IMG/VR virus record: IMGVR_UViG_3300037258_000171
Coordinates: 1 to 64,000 of that record
Source: a virus
Length of the DNA: 64,000 nt
Reading direction: 5' to 3' (one strand)
This document shows positions 7,851 to 15,886 of this stretch, piece after piece. A model generated the notes under the pieces. That model saw nothing but the letters and a program-made list of their open reading frames with translations, did not search any database and had not been told where the DNA came from. How positions within the stretch are numbered: position 1 is the stretch's first letter; the number at the start of each line of letters is the position of its first letter. The translations under genes were made by a program, and so were the position numbers.

Positions 7851-8510
7851 GTGGCGGATCCGGTCGTCCCCCTGTGCTCCGTCGAGGACTTCGAGGCCAG
7901 CGCCTACAACGACCTGGTGCGCCAGTTCGAGGGCGCCGAGATCTCCGAGATCCTCGCCGACGCGACCCGGCTGTGCGAGGAAGCCTGCTCCCGGCGCCTG
8001 GCGCCGTTCACGATCACCGAGACGGTCCGGGCCACGGGCATCGACCCGGACGAGTACGCGGAGGGCGCCAGCATCCCGCTGGACATCCAGGGAACCCTCG
8101 GCATGTCCTACGCGGCGGCCCTGGGCGGCATGTCGCTGGTCCGGAAGTTCTGGCTGCACGAGTACCCGTGCCGCTACCCCGACATGTGGGCGTACAGCAA
8201 CGTGTCGGTCACGATCATCCGGTCCTACGGCGGCACTCAGCAGCTGTCGCCGGGGCAGATCCTGGACGGTCCTGACGACACCGGGCAGATCCGGGTGACC
8301 CTCGGCACGTTCCTGCCGATCGGGTCCAGCATCCGGGTGACCTACTCGGGCGGCTACACGGTAGCGGTCCCGTCATCCCTGGTACGGGCGTGCAAGATGA
8401 TGGCCGCCCACCTGGTGGTCCGCGAGCTTGACCCGGAGTCCACCGCGCACGACCCGGACCAGCTCCGCGCCGACGCCCTGGAGATCCTCGGCCAGTGGGC
8501 CCGGGCGTGA
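7851..8510 (+). CDS. Head-tail connector protein (adaptor)
   Basis: A 219-residue protein with GTG start behind AGGGGGTGCC. The order helical N-terminus, strand-rich centre and helical C-terminus (SSLVRACKMMAAHLVVRELD ... LEILGQWARA) is that of gp6/gp15-type connector subunits, which attach under the portal and close the packaged head. It is the first gene after the capsid block and overlaps the next gene by a GTGA. Motif-level evidence is modest; gene order strongly supports the call. Confidence 0.65.
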   Translation: MADPVVPLCSVEDFEASAYNDLVRQFEGAEISEILADATRLCEEACSRRLAPFTITETVRATGIDPDEYAEGASIPLDIQGTLGMSYAAALGGMSLVRKFWLHEYPCRYPDMWAYSNVSVTIIRSYGGTQQLSPGQILDGPDDTGQIRVTLGTFLPIGSSIRVTYSGGYTVAVPSSLVRACKMMAAHLVVRELDPESTAHDPDQLRADALEILGQWARA

Positions 8511-9103
8511 CCGCCAAGGTCAAGTCCGGCCCGCAGCCTCACTCGCACACCACGGTCACGAACCACGGGAAGACCCGGACGACGGTGACCCGGATCGGCC
8601 ACGAGACGATCAAGTCGGTCACCACGAAAGCCGGCAACAAGCGGATCACCACCCGGACGGTCACCCGGCACGGGAAGGTGATCAGCCACTCCCGGTCGGT
8701 GTCCCAGGTCCGCAGGCATACCGCGGCGAAGCACAAGGCGAAGAAGCGCGGCGCTATCGCCCCGGTCGCCGGGGGCTTCTGGATCACCGGCTGCAACGAC
8801 TGGCTGGCCACGTGCGCGGCGACCGCCGCGGCTAACTCGCTGCTGCTGGCAACGGGACAGCGGGTGGAGGAGTGGCAGGTCCGCGCCCTCACCGGGCAGC
8901 AGTCCATCCCGGACGTCCTGGCTGCGATCGGCGTGCCGTTCCGCGAGGCTGAGAGCTTCGAGGACGGCGTGATCCTCGGCGTGACCGGCCAGCATGCCGT
9001 GACCGTCCATGACGGCGCAGCCGTGTCCTGGGGCGCGGAGACCGGCCTGTGCGGCCTGGTGATCGAGGAAGCCTGGGAGCCGCTCTGGGAGGCGATCCCG
9101 TGA
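8507..9103 (+). CDS. Basic repeat protein fused to a cysteine-peptidase-like domain
   Basis: Starts at the GTG of a GTGA overlap; 198 residues. Residues 1-75 are basic and built from TTVT/TRTVTRHGK repeats. Residues ~87-198 contain CNDWLATCAATAAANSLLLATG, which looks like the Cys-helix of papain/C39-fold peptidases (candidate nucleophile in ATCAATAAAN), and later TGQHAVTVHDGAAVSWG, where the His could be the second catalytic residue. Such a protein in the head-tail joining block is unusual: it could process a virion protein, or be a dead fold used structurally. The fold is proposed from motif spacing; no homology search was possible. Confidence 0.5.
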   Translation: MTAKVKSGPQPHSHTTVTNHGKTRTTVTRIGHETIKSVTTKAGNKRITTRTVTRHGKVISHSRSVSQVRRHTAAKHKAKKRGAIAPVAGGFWITGCNDWLATCAATAAANSLLLATGQRVEEWQVRALTGQQSIPDVLAAIGVPFREAESFEDGVILGVTGQHAVTVHDGAAVSWGAETGLCGLVIEEAWEPLWEAIP

Positions 9104-9591
9104 GCACTGCAACGGTCGAGAGCCGCGAGGCTGCCTGGCTGTCGCAGACGGGTGATTCACTGCCCTCCCTGCTGGCGGCTAACGGCGGACCGTTCGAGCT
9201 CATCGATGCGTTCGACCCGGTCGCCGCACGGCCGAAGATGAAGAACACTCTGTACGTGATGGCCCTGCACGCCAGCGACCAGCGCGTCAGCAATCAGAGG
9301 ATTCGTCCTCAGTACGAGATCACGCTGGACATCAACTGGCCCGCCCGCAAGCCCGGCACGCCGCTAGCTGAGACGGCGATGCAGGACATGAAGAACGCCG
9401 TGGACCTGGTCCTCCAGCGGGTGCGGGGGCCAGTCGGCGACAAGACGCACGGCGGGCGGTTCCTGTCCGTCGCGGAAGTCCCGGCGATGGCAAGCGTGGC
9501 CTACTCGGATCCGTCTGTGACGATCTCTGCCGGCAGCTACGTCGGCTGTGTGGTTAGTTACAGGGCCGACGACTTCGAGCTCAGCGGCTAG
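9100..9591 (+). CDS. Tail terminator / head-tail joining protein
   Basis: GTG 9100 overlaps the previous stop (GTGA). The 163-residue product, with mixed strands and helices and the segment IRPQYEITLDINWPARKPG, fits the size and position of tail terminator proteins that cap the tail tube and join it to the head. It lies immediately before a tail tube gene. The call comes mainly from synteny. Confidence 0.55.
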   Translation: MSTATVESREAAWLSQTGDSLPSLLAANGGPFELIDAFDPVAARPKMKNTLYVMALHASDQRVSNQRIRPQYEITLDINWPARKPGTPLAETAMQDMKNAVDLVLQRVRGPVGDKTHGGRFLSVAEVPAMASVAYSDPSVTISAGSYVGCVVSYRADDFELSG

Positions 9592-9606
9592 CCAGCGGAG
9601 GGCACC

Positions 9607-10830
9607 GTGACCGTGCTGTCCCGCATGGCAAAGCTCGGCATAGCCGCCGAGCCCTCGATGGCCGACTACCAGCCGCCGGCCTTCACGGTCATCTACACGC
9701 GCCCCGCCACCTACAAGCAGGTCATCGCCCCCCTGCGGGACACGGCACTGCGCGGCGAGGGCACCTGGCTGGAGGACGCCCAGCAGGGCCCCTGGCACAC
9801 CGAGTGGCAGGTGCCGAGCGACGGCTACCCGGACCTGGCGGGCTGGTACCTGCGGGCCATCATCGGTGCCGACACCTGCACGCCGGGCGTGACCACGGCG
9901 CTCACCGCGCCCGCAGCAGCCGGAGCGCAGTCGCTGACTCTCGCCGCAGCGCCTCCCGCAGGCTCGGTCCTGATGACCGGCACCGGGGACACGCTGGAGT
10001 ACGCCCAGGCCGGGACGCCATCCGGGTCCGGCCCGTACCAGGTGCCGCTGTCCTCGCCGCTGCTCTGGCATCACCTGACGGCCGAGCCCGCGGTCTCGCA
10101 GGCCACGCACGTGTTCACGCAGGAGATGTGCGCCGGCTTCCCGTCCTACTCCCTGACGATGGACGACGGCACCGGCACGCTCGGCTGGCCCGGCTGCGTC
10201 CTGTCCGCCCTGAAGGTCTCCGTCAGCCCGGCTGGCTACGTGAAGCTCCGGGCGTCCTGGTCCGGCTTCCCCGCCGCCCCGGCGAGCACCTTCACCTACG
10301 CCGCCTCGGCCATGCAGCCGATGGCCGGGTGGGACTGGGCCATCGAGCAGGCATCCGACGCGCTGCCCGTCTACTACCCGCGCGTAACCGGCCCGGTCGT
10401 CCGCCCGCTGACCTACGGCGACAGCACGCACACCACATCGACGCGGGGCCAGCGGCTGGACCTGACGCTCTCACGGGACACCGCCGTGCAGAACTGCGTG
10501 AATGGCCAGAACGCGCCATACGTCATCTCTACCGGGCCGATGAAGGCCGACGCGGACTACACGGCGATCTTCGAGGACCAGTCCGACATGGGCCTCTTCC
10601 TGGACTACGACCAGGACCCCGTGACCCACGTCATCTCCCAGCCGGTGCTGCTCGGCGGGTGCTCGCTGTCGGTGGAGCTGCCCCGCGCCGGGTGGCTGGA
10701 GGGCGAGGCCGATGACAGCGGAGACTACCTCGCGGCCAGGTTCAGGCTGAGCGGCATCGCCAGTCCGTCGCCCGGGCCAGCCGTCGCGGCGACGCTCGTC
10801 AACTATGTCCAGTCCGCATACGGTCCGTAG
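9607..10830 (+). CDS. Tail tube-like protein (copy 1)
   Basis: A 407-residue beta-rich protein. The N-terminal region, a strand-turn-strand insertion (SLTLAAAPPAGSVLMTGTG, about residues 115-135), the central TFTYAASAMQPMAGWDWAI and the C-terminal strands match the plan of the second tail protein at 12058. Tail tube proteins stack as hexamer rings around the tape measure. Two related proteins imply either two tube types, or a tube protein plus a tube-like collar or baseplate ring. GTG start after GGAGGGCACC. It is followed convergently by the antisense DUF6221 gene with only 3 bases between stops. Confidence 0.65.
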   Translation: MTVLSRMAKLGIAAEPSMADYQPPAFTVIYTRPATYKQVIAPLRDTALRGEGTWLEDAQQGPWHTEWQVPSDGYPDLAGWYLRAIIGADTCTPGVTTALTAPAAAGAQSLTLAAAPPAGSVLMTGTGDTLEYAQAGTPSGSGPYQVPLSSPLLWHHLTAEPAVSQATHVFTQEMCAGFPSYSLTMDDGTGTLGWPGCVLSALKVSVSPAGYVKLRASWSGFPAAPASTFTYAASAMQPMAGWDWAIEQASDALPVYYPRVTGPVVRPLTYGDSTHTTSTRGQRLDLTLSRDTAVQNCVNGQNAPYVISTGPMKADADYTAIFEDQSDMGLFLDYDQDPVTHVISQPVLLGGCSLSVELPRAGWLEGEADDSGDYLAARFRLSGIASPSPGPAVAATLVNYVQSAYGP

Positions 10831-10833
10831 GCA

Positions 10834-11310
10834 CTAACTGGAATCAGTCGTGTTAGCGACTCGCTCGCCCCAGTGTGCGGCCCAGCCGTCACGATGACGG
10901 TAGGCGGAAGCCAGCAGGCGCATCGTCTTGCATGGCCACGGGCATCCCTGCCAGAACTCCGGGGCCAGCCACCTTTCATCCAGGCACGTCTCGCACCGGG
11001 TCACGCCGTCCCAGTACGGCGGACGGCCGTGGAGCTCAGCCGGGTGCTCGGCCAGCAGGGCCAGCTTGGCCTCGCAGCCCGCGACCACGCCGCGCGGATC
11101 GCAAGCCCTGACCAGGTCCAGCCCGGCGCGAACCTCCGGGTCTTCGAACCGCTCGAAGGTGCGCACGACGCTGGGCGCCGGCCAGATGTCCTCGCCCGCG
11201 CGGCTACTGCCGGGACCGGCGACGTAGCGCGCGGCAACACGCTCAGCAAGCGCCATGTCGTCCGCGATCTGCGTCCGCAGCCACGCGACCGCCTCGCCCT
11301 CCCCGCTCAT
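10834..11310 (-). CDS. DUF6221 family protein (antisense moron)
   Basis: 158 residues from MSGEGEAVAWLRTQIADDMA to the stop at 10834. The N-terminal amphipathic helix (WLRTQIADDMALAERVAA), the ARVxAxxEAKLALLxxH-like middle (CEAKLALLAEHPAELHG) and the C-x2-C pair before PCKTMRLLASAYRHRDGW are the signature of the actinobacterial/actinophage DUF6221 family, whose function is unknown. A second member lies at 32904. It is encoded against the tail operon, in tandem with a membrane-protein gene 11 bases upstream. Start chosen at the ATG that begins the conserved domain; longer in-frame codons upstream lack family features. Confidence 0.75.
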   Translation of the reverse strand: MSGEGEAVAWLRTQIADDMALAERVAARYVAGPGSSRAGEDIWPAPSVVRTFERFEDPEVRAGLDLVRACDPRGVVAGCEAKLALLAEHPAELHGRPPYWDGVTRCETCLDERWLAPEFWQGCPWPCKTMRLLASAYRHRDGWAAHWGERVANTTDSS

Positions 11311-11321
11311 GGCTCCGCGGC

Positions 11322-11654
11322 CTAGCGCCGGGCCAGCCGCGACCCGGCGCGGACGGCATGAGGCCACCGGTCCCGCTCCACCCACTGCGGCCGGTCATCG
11401 TCCAGGTGAGGCGCGCGGTAAATCCGCAGCGACGGCCTGCGCTGCCGCCTGCCGATCCAGTCGATGACGGCGACGGCCAGGACCAGCGGGGCGACCAGCA
11501 GGACCACCTTCACGGCCAGCATTGCCGCGCCGAGCGCCAGGACCCCGAGCGCCGCAGTCGCGAAGAACCCGAGCGAGACGCCGGCATGGCCTCTCCGGAC
11601 GTAAGTCCGCACTTCTCTCATCTCCCCGTGCGCGAATTCCCGCGCGTCATTCAT
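11322..11654 (-). CDS. Membrane protein (antisense moron)
   Basis: 110 residues. Residues ~25-68 form one or two transmembrane helices (VSLGFFATAALGVLALGAA, then VVLLVAPLVLAVAVIDWIG); the rest is basic and cytosolic. It is upstream of the DUF6221 gene and probably in the same short antisense transcript. A GTGGGACA box precedes the ATG. Membrane morons like this often alter the infected cell or exclude other phages, but nothing in the sequence proves that here. Confidence 0.6.
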   Translation of the reverse strand: MNDAREFAHGEMREVRTYVRRGHAGVSLGFFATAALGVLALGAAMLAVKVVLLVAPLVLAVAVIDWIGRRQRRPSLRIYRAPHLDDDRPQWVERDRWPHAVRAGSRLARR

Positions 11655-11682
11655 TGTCCCACGTCAGGAGCCCGGAGGCATC

Positions 11683-12054
11683 ATGCCTGAGTTCGTTTAC
11701 GCCGGCCAGCTTCCCCGCTCCTACACCGAGCTGCGGGACGAGACGGGCGAGATCGTCGGCACTGTCGAGCACGGCGCCAGGCGGGACCTGGCGGAGGCCC
11801 CCCCGGACGGCCTGTGGCTGGACGGGGACGCGAAGATCGCGCCCGCCTGGGAGGGCGTGAGCGCGGACATGTACCGGCTGCCTGAGAGCCGTGAGGGCGA
11901 CGGCGAGCAGGACGAGGCCAGCGAGTCGCCAGCGCCGCCAGCCCCGCCGGCCGGGCGCGTGACCTCGGCGAGGGCGTCGCTTGCCGGGGCCGCCAGCGGC
12001 AGCCAGCCAGATACCAGCACCCCGGCCGGCGACGGTCAGAAGGACGAGGGCTGA
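11683..12054 (+). CDS. Small tail-module protein with disordered C-terminus
   Basis: 123 residues: an N-terminal folded half (MPEFVYAGQLPRSYTELRDE ... DGLWLDGDAKIAPAWEGV) and a Pro/Ala/Ser-rich tail. The N-terminal half resembles small proteins found before tail tube genes in actinophages. It has a strong ribosome site (CCCGGAGGC) and starts 28 bases from the divergent membrane gene. Layout parallels the protein at 7520. Function unknown. Confidence 0.6.
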   Translation: MPEFVYAGQLPRSYTELRDETGEIVGTVEHGARRDLAEAPPDGLWLDGDAKIAPAWEGVSADMYRLPESREGDGEQDEASESPAPPAPPAGRVTSARASLAGAASGSQPDTSTPAGDGQKDEG

Positions 12055-12057
12055 TCC

Positions 12058-13314
12058 GTGTCCGTTTCGATCCCGAACGTGATCTACCCGGAGGCCGGGC
12101 GGGTCCTCAATGTCGCCCGCGAGTCCGGCGGGTTCGGCGTCCTGCCGACCACCGGGTACGTGTCCGTGCCGGTGACCTCGTTCGACCCGGTGCCGAAGGT
12201 CAACCCGATCCCGGACACCGCCGAGCGGGGTGCCTACGCCACGCCGTACGACTACCAGATGGGGGCAAGCTGGACAGAGCACACCATCGGGGAATCGCCG
12301 GTATACGGCGACACCATCGGGCTGTTCCTGATGGCCCTGTTCGGTGACCTGACCAGCACCGGCACTGCGGGCACGCCGACGAGCACGCTGAGCGCCGACG
12401 TCGCTGCGGGGGTGTCGGCGCTGCCGGTGGCCTCGGGCGGGGCGAGTTTCACCGCCGGGACCTTCATCCAGATCGGCACCACGACGACCGCGGAAACCGT
12501 GACGGTCGGGGCTGGCTCGACCAGCACGAGCATCGTGACGGCGGCGCCGATCCGGTTCGCGCATGCGTCGGCCGTGGCCATTACGACCGTAGTCGCACCG
12601 TTTACGCACGTATTTTCCACCCTAAACCCGGCATCTAGTACAGGGAACGTCTCCGGCCAGCCCGCCAGCCTCGCGCTGCAGGACCGCAACCAGGTCGCGG
12701 GCAGCTCGGGCTTCTATGCCGACGTGTTCCCGTACACGTGCCTTTCCGAGCTGGAGTTCTCGGGGAACCCGATGGGGTATCTCAGCTGGACCGGCAAGGG
12801 GATGTCGCAGCCGCAGATCGCAGCGACCGGGGCGGTGGTGCCGTCGTTCGGCGGCGTCCGCGGCATGCCGGCGTGGCGGGGCACGTCCACCGTGGCATCC
12901 AGCGTGGTCAACGACATCGCCTCGTGGAAGATGACGTTCACCCGGCCGATGGAAGCGATCACGACCGTGGACGGCCAGCAGAGTTTGTACGTTTTTTCCA
13001 GGGGCCCGCTGGGTGGCACCTTCGAGATCTCCTACAGTCCCGCGCTGGACGAGTCGGCCCTGAACTACCTGCTCGCGAATACTCAGCCGTCCCTTACGTG
13101 GACGACCGCGAACGGGCTGACTGGCGCCTCACAGGTGAGCTTCTCGATTAGCGCCCTTTTTGGCGCGGTGACTGAGGCGCCCCTTAAGGTCGTAAAGGGC
13201 CTTTATTCGTACGATTTGTCCGGGACTCTGGTGGCCTCGCAATCGTCAGTGGGAAACTCCGGCGGCTGGGGCGTGGCGCAGGTGACCCTCATCAACGCGG
13301 TCGGAGCCTACTGA
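12058..13314 (+). CDS. Major tail tube protein (copy 2)
   Basis: A 418-residue protein; GTG start three bases after the previous stop. It opens with IPNVIYPEAGRVLNVARE and VPVTSFDPVPKVNPIPDTAE, has an inserted strand pair at about 120-165 (SADVAAGVSALPVASGGASF), and a C-terminal half with YVFSRGPLGGTFEISYSPALD. The plan matches phage tail tube proteins and parallels the protein at 9607. Location before the assembly chaperone makes this the better candidate for the main tube subunit. Codon use is less GC-biased near 12600-13250 than in neighbours, hinting at a separate history. Confidence 0.7.
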   Translation: MSVSIPNVIYPEAGRVLNVARESGGFGVLPTTGYVSVPVTSFDPVPKVNPIPDTAERGAYATPYDYQMGASWTEHTIGESPVYGDTIGLFLMALFGDLTSTGTAGTPTSTLSADVAAGVSALPVASGGASFTAGTFIQIGTTTTAETVTVGAGSTSTSIVTAAPIRFAHASAVAITTVVAPFTHVFSTLNPASSTGNVSGQPASLALQDRNQVAGSSGFYADVFPYTCLSELEFSGNPMGYLSWTGKGMSQPQIAATGAVVPSFGGVRGMPAWRGTSTVASSVVNDIASWKMTFTRPMEAITTVDGQQSLYVFSRGPLGGTFEISYSPALDESALNYLLANTQPSLTWTTANGLTGASQVSFSISALFGAVTEAPLKVVKGLYSYDLSGTLVASQSSVGNSGGWGVAQVTLINAVGAY

Positions 13315-13333
13315 AGCACGTGCAGCGCCCCGG

Positions 13334-14374
13334 TCAGAACAGCGCGTCCTGCGCCTCTGCGGGCACCGTCGGCCGCTGCCTTCTTGACTCAAGACGGAGT
13401 ACCTGCGCCTGAAGTTCCTGGATCTTGGCCGTCAGGTCCGAGACCTTCCTGCGGTTGTCGCCCTGCTGGCGGGGTGTCGCCCACTGGACGTTCCCGGGCT
13501 CGTAGTTGCCGTCGTTGTCGATCCGGTCAAGAGACGTCCCCGGCGGCTTCGGGCCGACGTCGGCAACAAAGTTGTACAGACCCTCAGGCGATCCCTGCCA
13601 GCGCTCGCACACCGTGATGCCCCGGCCGCCGTAGTGGAGCCAGGAAGCGTTGCGCGGGTTAGTGGTGCGCTCGATCATGGCGTACCACGCCTTGTACACC
13701 GGGTCATCGCTCATCCCGTGAACCGTCCGCAGTTCCCGCCGCAGGCATCCACACGACCGAACCTGCGCAGTGCGCAGGTTGATAGCCTTGACGTCCTTCA
13801 GCGTGCCGCACGCACAGCGGCAATTCGCACGGTCGGTGGAGTACGCGACGTCCTCCAGGACCGTCAGGCGCTCGTAGACCTCGCCGGCTTTCATGTAGAC
13901 GCGGCCTGCGGCTCCCATGCGACCCCTCCCGGCACCGCACGACTTGCTCGCCCCGTAGACGAGCGACGACACGGCCACGAGACGCTCTGTGCCGCACTTA
14001 CAGCGACAGAGAATCCGGCCCCTGGTCGTCGCGGAAGCCTCTAACGTGGTCCACTCGCTGAAGGTGTCGCCGACGGCGATCCCTGCAGCACTTCTGCGGG
14101 GGGCTGCCTCCCCCGGGTCGCCGTCCTTGCGTTCTCGGGCCTTGTGCATGACGCACATCGCCCCGCGCGGGGGCTGCGGGCAGCCCTCCACGCTGCAGCG
14201 CTTCGGCTCGCGCGGAACCTGTGGATGCTTCAGAGCCCGGAAGGCCCTGGTGCGCGCCCGGCGGCACTCGTCCGTCTTGCGGCAGATGCCGACCTTGTTG
14301 CTGCGGATAAGGCGCTCACCGCAGACCGAGCAGTACCGGTCCGCTACGGGCAGCGCAAACATAAGATCGTTCAT
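13334..14374 (-). CDS. Zinc-finger HNH-type homing endonuclease (antisense)
   Basis: 346 residues encoded against the tail operon. Three Cys-rich modules are visible: CSVCGERLIRS (N-term), then two copies of a CRCKCGTE ... KSCG / CRCACGTL ... RSCGC module (~residues 120-150 and 185-215). The C-terminal nuclease-like region contains WLHYGGRGITVCERW and SLDRIDNDGNYEPGNVQWAT followed by NRR, a signature of phage HNH-like endonucleases. A coiled coil (~residues 310-330) ends the protein. Standalone homing endonucleases commonly invade intergenic sites of phage structural operons. Likely role: spreading of its own locus by cleaving phages that lack it. Confidence 0.75.
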   Translation of the reverse strand: MNDLMFALPVADRYCSVCGERLIRSNKVGICRKTDECRRARTRAFRALKHPQVPREPKRCSVEGCPQPPRGAMCVMHKARERKDGDPGEAAPRRSAAGIAVGDTFSEWTTLEASATTRGRILCRCKCGTERLVAVSSLVYGASKSCGAGRGRMGAAGRVYMKAGEVYERLTVLEDVAYSTDRANCRCACGTLKDVKAINLRTAQVRSCGCLRRELRTVHGMSDDPVYKAWYAMIERTTNPRNASWLHYGGRGITVCERWQGSPEGLYNFVADVGPKPPGTSLDRIDNDGNYEPGNVQWATPRQQGDNRRKVSDLTAKIQELQAQVLRLESRRQRPTVPAEAQDALF

Positions 14375-14403
14375 GTCGCGTCCTACTCACGTTAGGTGCG
14401 GCA

Positions 14404-14443
14404 GCCCCGTCGTCTGCGACCGACCAAGTAGCAGCGGCGGGGC
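14404..14443 (-). terminator. Hairpin between immunity gene and HNH gene
   Basis: GCCCCG (14404-14409) pairs with CGGGGC (14438-14443) and CTGC (14414-14417) with GCAG (14431-14434). It lies downstream of the minus-strand immunity gene and upstream of the HNH gene, so it may end the immunity transcript. A smaller hairpin, CGGCC-TTTA-GGCCG, sits closer to the immunity stop codon at about 14471-14484. Confidence 0.4.
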
Positions 14444-14491
14444 CTTTACGTAGAACAGTCTATCGAATCGGCGGCCTAAAGGCCGGGACTG

Positions 14492-14749
14492 TCACCACCA
14501 GTACCGCCACCACGGCCACTTTCCGGCAGGCGTCGCATCAGCCCGGGGCGCCGGGTCGCGCAGGGCCATGGCCAGGGCGATCACCCAGCCGATGACCGTC
14601 CAGCCCAGCAGCACGTTGACCACGATGATCATTCCCTGGTCCGGGACGCCGCGCTCCCTGGCGACGAACGCCGGGATGAAGTAGAACACCGCGATCACGG
14701 CGCCGCCGATCAGCAGCGCGGCCCAGTCCGGTAAATGGCTCCCCGTCAT
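14492..14749 (-). CDS. Superinfection immunity membrane protein
   Basis: 85 residues with two transmembrane helices (about 11-33 and 41-63). The core YFIPAFVARERG followed by IIVVNVLLGWTVIGWVIALA matches the superinfection immunity family (Imm-like, PF14373 type), whose consensus is Y-F-x-P-x-x-x-A then N-x-x-x-G-W-T-x-x-G-W. T4 Imm blocks DNA entry of later phages at the inner membrane. The gene is antisense to the tail operon, so it could be expressed from the prophage when late genes are silent. Family call is from direct motif recognition; target phages are unknown. Confidence 0.85.
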   Translation of the reverse strand: MTGSHLPDWAALLIGGAVIAVFYFIPAFVARERGVPDQGMIIVVNVLLGWTVIGWVIALAMALRDPAPRADATPAGKWPWWRYWW

Positions 14750-14790
14750 GGACCGGAACCTACAGCCACGACTAGCACTACGGAGGCACT

Positions 14791-15312
14791 ATGAAGCTTG
14801 AAGGCCCGGATGGTTCGTGGCAGGTCGAGATGAGGGGCCCGTCCCAGCTGACAGGAGCCGACTTCCGGGCGCTCCAGGACATCGATGACCGGGTGAACGG
14901 CCTCGACAAGGGCCTGTGGTTCGGCGACGACGGCGACGAGTGGGAGCTGTCCCCGGACGGCGTGTCGATGGTGAAACGCCCGGGGCGCCGGAAGGTGTCC
15001 CGCCAGATCCTCAATGAGGGCCGCGACGTCATGCTGGCCCGCCTGATCAGCAGCTGGTCGTTCGACTCGCTGCCGATGCCCTACCAGCCCGGCTACCTGG
15101 ACTCCGACGCGCTGCCGCTGGACGCGATCGAGGCCATCGAGAAGGTCCGCTCCGACGTACTGGACCGCCTGCGGAACGGCGCCCCAAAAGAGATGCCGGA
15201 GACTACCGGGGACTCCTCGACTACCTCGAAGGACGACTCGACCGTCCCCCTGCCGGACTCAGCTACGACGACTGCCGTACCTGCATCTGGATCAGCCGCC
15301 ACGGCCGCCTGA
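14791..15312 (+). CDS. Tail assembly chaperone (short, unshifted form; gpG-like)
   Basis: 173 residues after CGGAGGCACT. Residues 1-130 are an acidic, helical domain (TGADFRALQDIDDRVNGLDK); the C-terminus in this frame is a Ser/Thr-rich low-complexity stretch, as expected when the reading frame past the slip site is not the selected one. Tail assembly chaperones coat the tape measure during tube polymerisation and are made in a short and a long form. Gene order (tube, chaperone, tape measure) and the slippery site support the call. Confidence 0.8.
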   Translation: MKLEGPDGSWQVEMRGPSQLTGADFRALQDIDDRVNGLDKGLWFGDDGDEWELSPDGVSMVKRPGRRKVSRQILNEGRDVMLARLISSWSFDSLPMPYQPGYLDSDALPLDAIEAIEKVRSDVLDRLRNGAPKEMPETTGDSSTTSKDDSTVPLPDSATTTAVPASGSAATAA

Positions 15313-15428
15313 CCCTCCCGGAGATCAATGGCGAGGGGATGCCGCTCAGCGTGTGGCTGTGGCTGGATGCCGTGGACTCCGTGCTCCGGGACATCGACCT
15401 GAAGAGGCGCGGACCGCTGGCGTTCTAG
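14791..15428 (+). CDS. Tail assembly chaperone, -1 frameshift product (gpGT-like)
   Basis: The ribosome reads 133 codons to the AAA at 15187-15189, slips back one base on C-CCA-AAA and continues in the -1 frame for 79 codons to TAG at 15426-15428, giving about 212 residues. The -1 extension encodes DAGDYRGLLDYLEG, then DCRTCIWISRHG and VWLWLDAVDSVLRDIDLKRR, which looks like real protein with aromatic and charged residues, unlike the zero-frame tail. This is the well-known G/GT arrangement of long-tailed phages. Only the ratio of products and exact slip are unverified. Confidence 0.85.
15183..15189 (+). promoter_or_regulatory. Programmed -1 slippery heptamer CCCAAAA
   Basis: In the chaperone frame the bases read GCC CCA AAA GAG, so C-CCA-AAA fits the canonical X-XXY-YYZ heptamer exactly in phase. 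The -1 frame is open from here to 15428. Downstream GC-rich sequence could form a stimulatory hairpin (CCGGGGACTCC region). Confidence 0.85.
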
Positions 15429-15437
15429 GGGGTTCCG

Positions 15438-15866
15438 GTGGGGGGTCTCGCGGAGCTGGCTGCGGCACTGCGCCGCGCGGACCGGGAGCTTGAGACGCAC
15501 GCCGCGATCGACTGCGCGCACGAGGCAGGGCAGGCGTACCTGGTGCAGCTCCGCCTGGAGACTCCCGTCCTGACCGGGGAACTGCGGGCGTCGGAGCGGG
15601 TGGACTCGGTCCGGGGCGGCGGCACGTCCGCGGTGGCGACGATCGGCGCGCACACGATCTACGCGGCGTTCCGGGAGACCGGCGGAACCATCACCAGCCA
15701 CGGCTCGTGGCCGCTGCGCAACGCGGGCACGGGCCAGGTGTTCGGCCACTCGGTGACGCAGGCGGGGAGTCACTACTTCGAGCATGCGACCGCGCGGGCG
15801 GGGCCTGCCATCCAGGAAGCCTGCGAGAAGGTCATCACCAAGATCCTGCGAGACGCGGGCCTCTAG
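15438..15866 (+). CDS. HK97 gp10-like tail completion protein
   Basis: 142 residues, GTG start behind TAGGGGGTTCC. The sequence VQLRLETPVLTGELRASERV, later IYAAFRETGGT, is the hallmark of the HK97 gp10-like family (R-x2-x-P-x-x-T-G-x-L-x-x-S and Y-A-x-x-x-E-x-G). Members act in tail completion or head-tail joining. Here the gene sits after the chaperone, instead of its commoner place before the tube gene, which suggests local rearrangement. The family call is good; exact role in this virion is inferred. Confidence 0.75.
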   Translation: MGGLAELAAALRRADRELETHAAIDCAHEAGQAYLVQLRLETPVLTGELRASERVDSVRGGGTSAVATIGAHTIYAAFRETGGTITSHGSWPLRNAGTGQVFGHSVTQAGSHYFEHATARAGPAIQEACEKVITKILRDAGL

Positions 15867-15886
15867 CCAGGCGGGGGTGATCCCCC

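Noticed and set aside
10834-14749. Insertion sequence as source of the antisense genes
   Set aside because: No transposase, terminal inverted repeats or target-site duplications were found around the cassettes.
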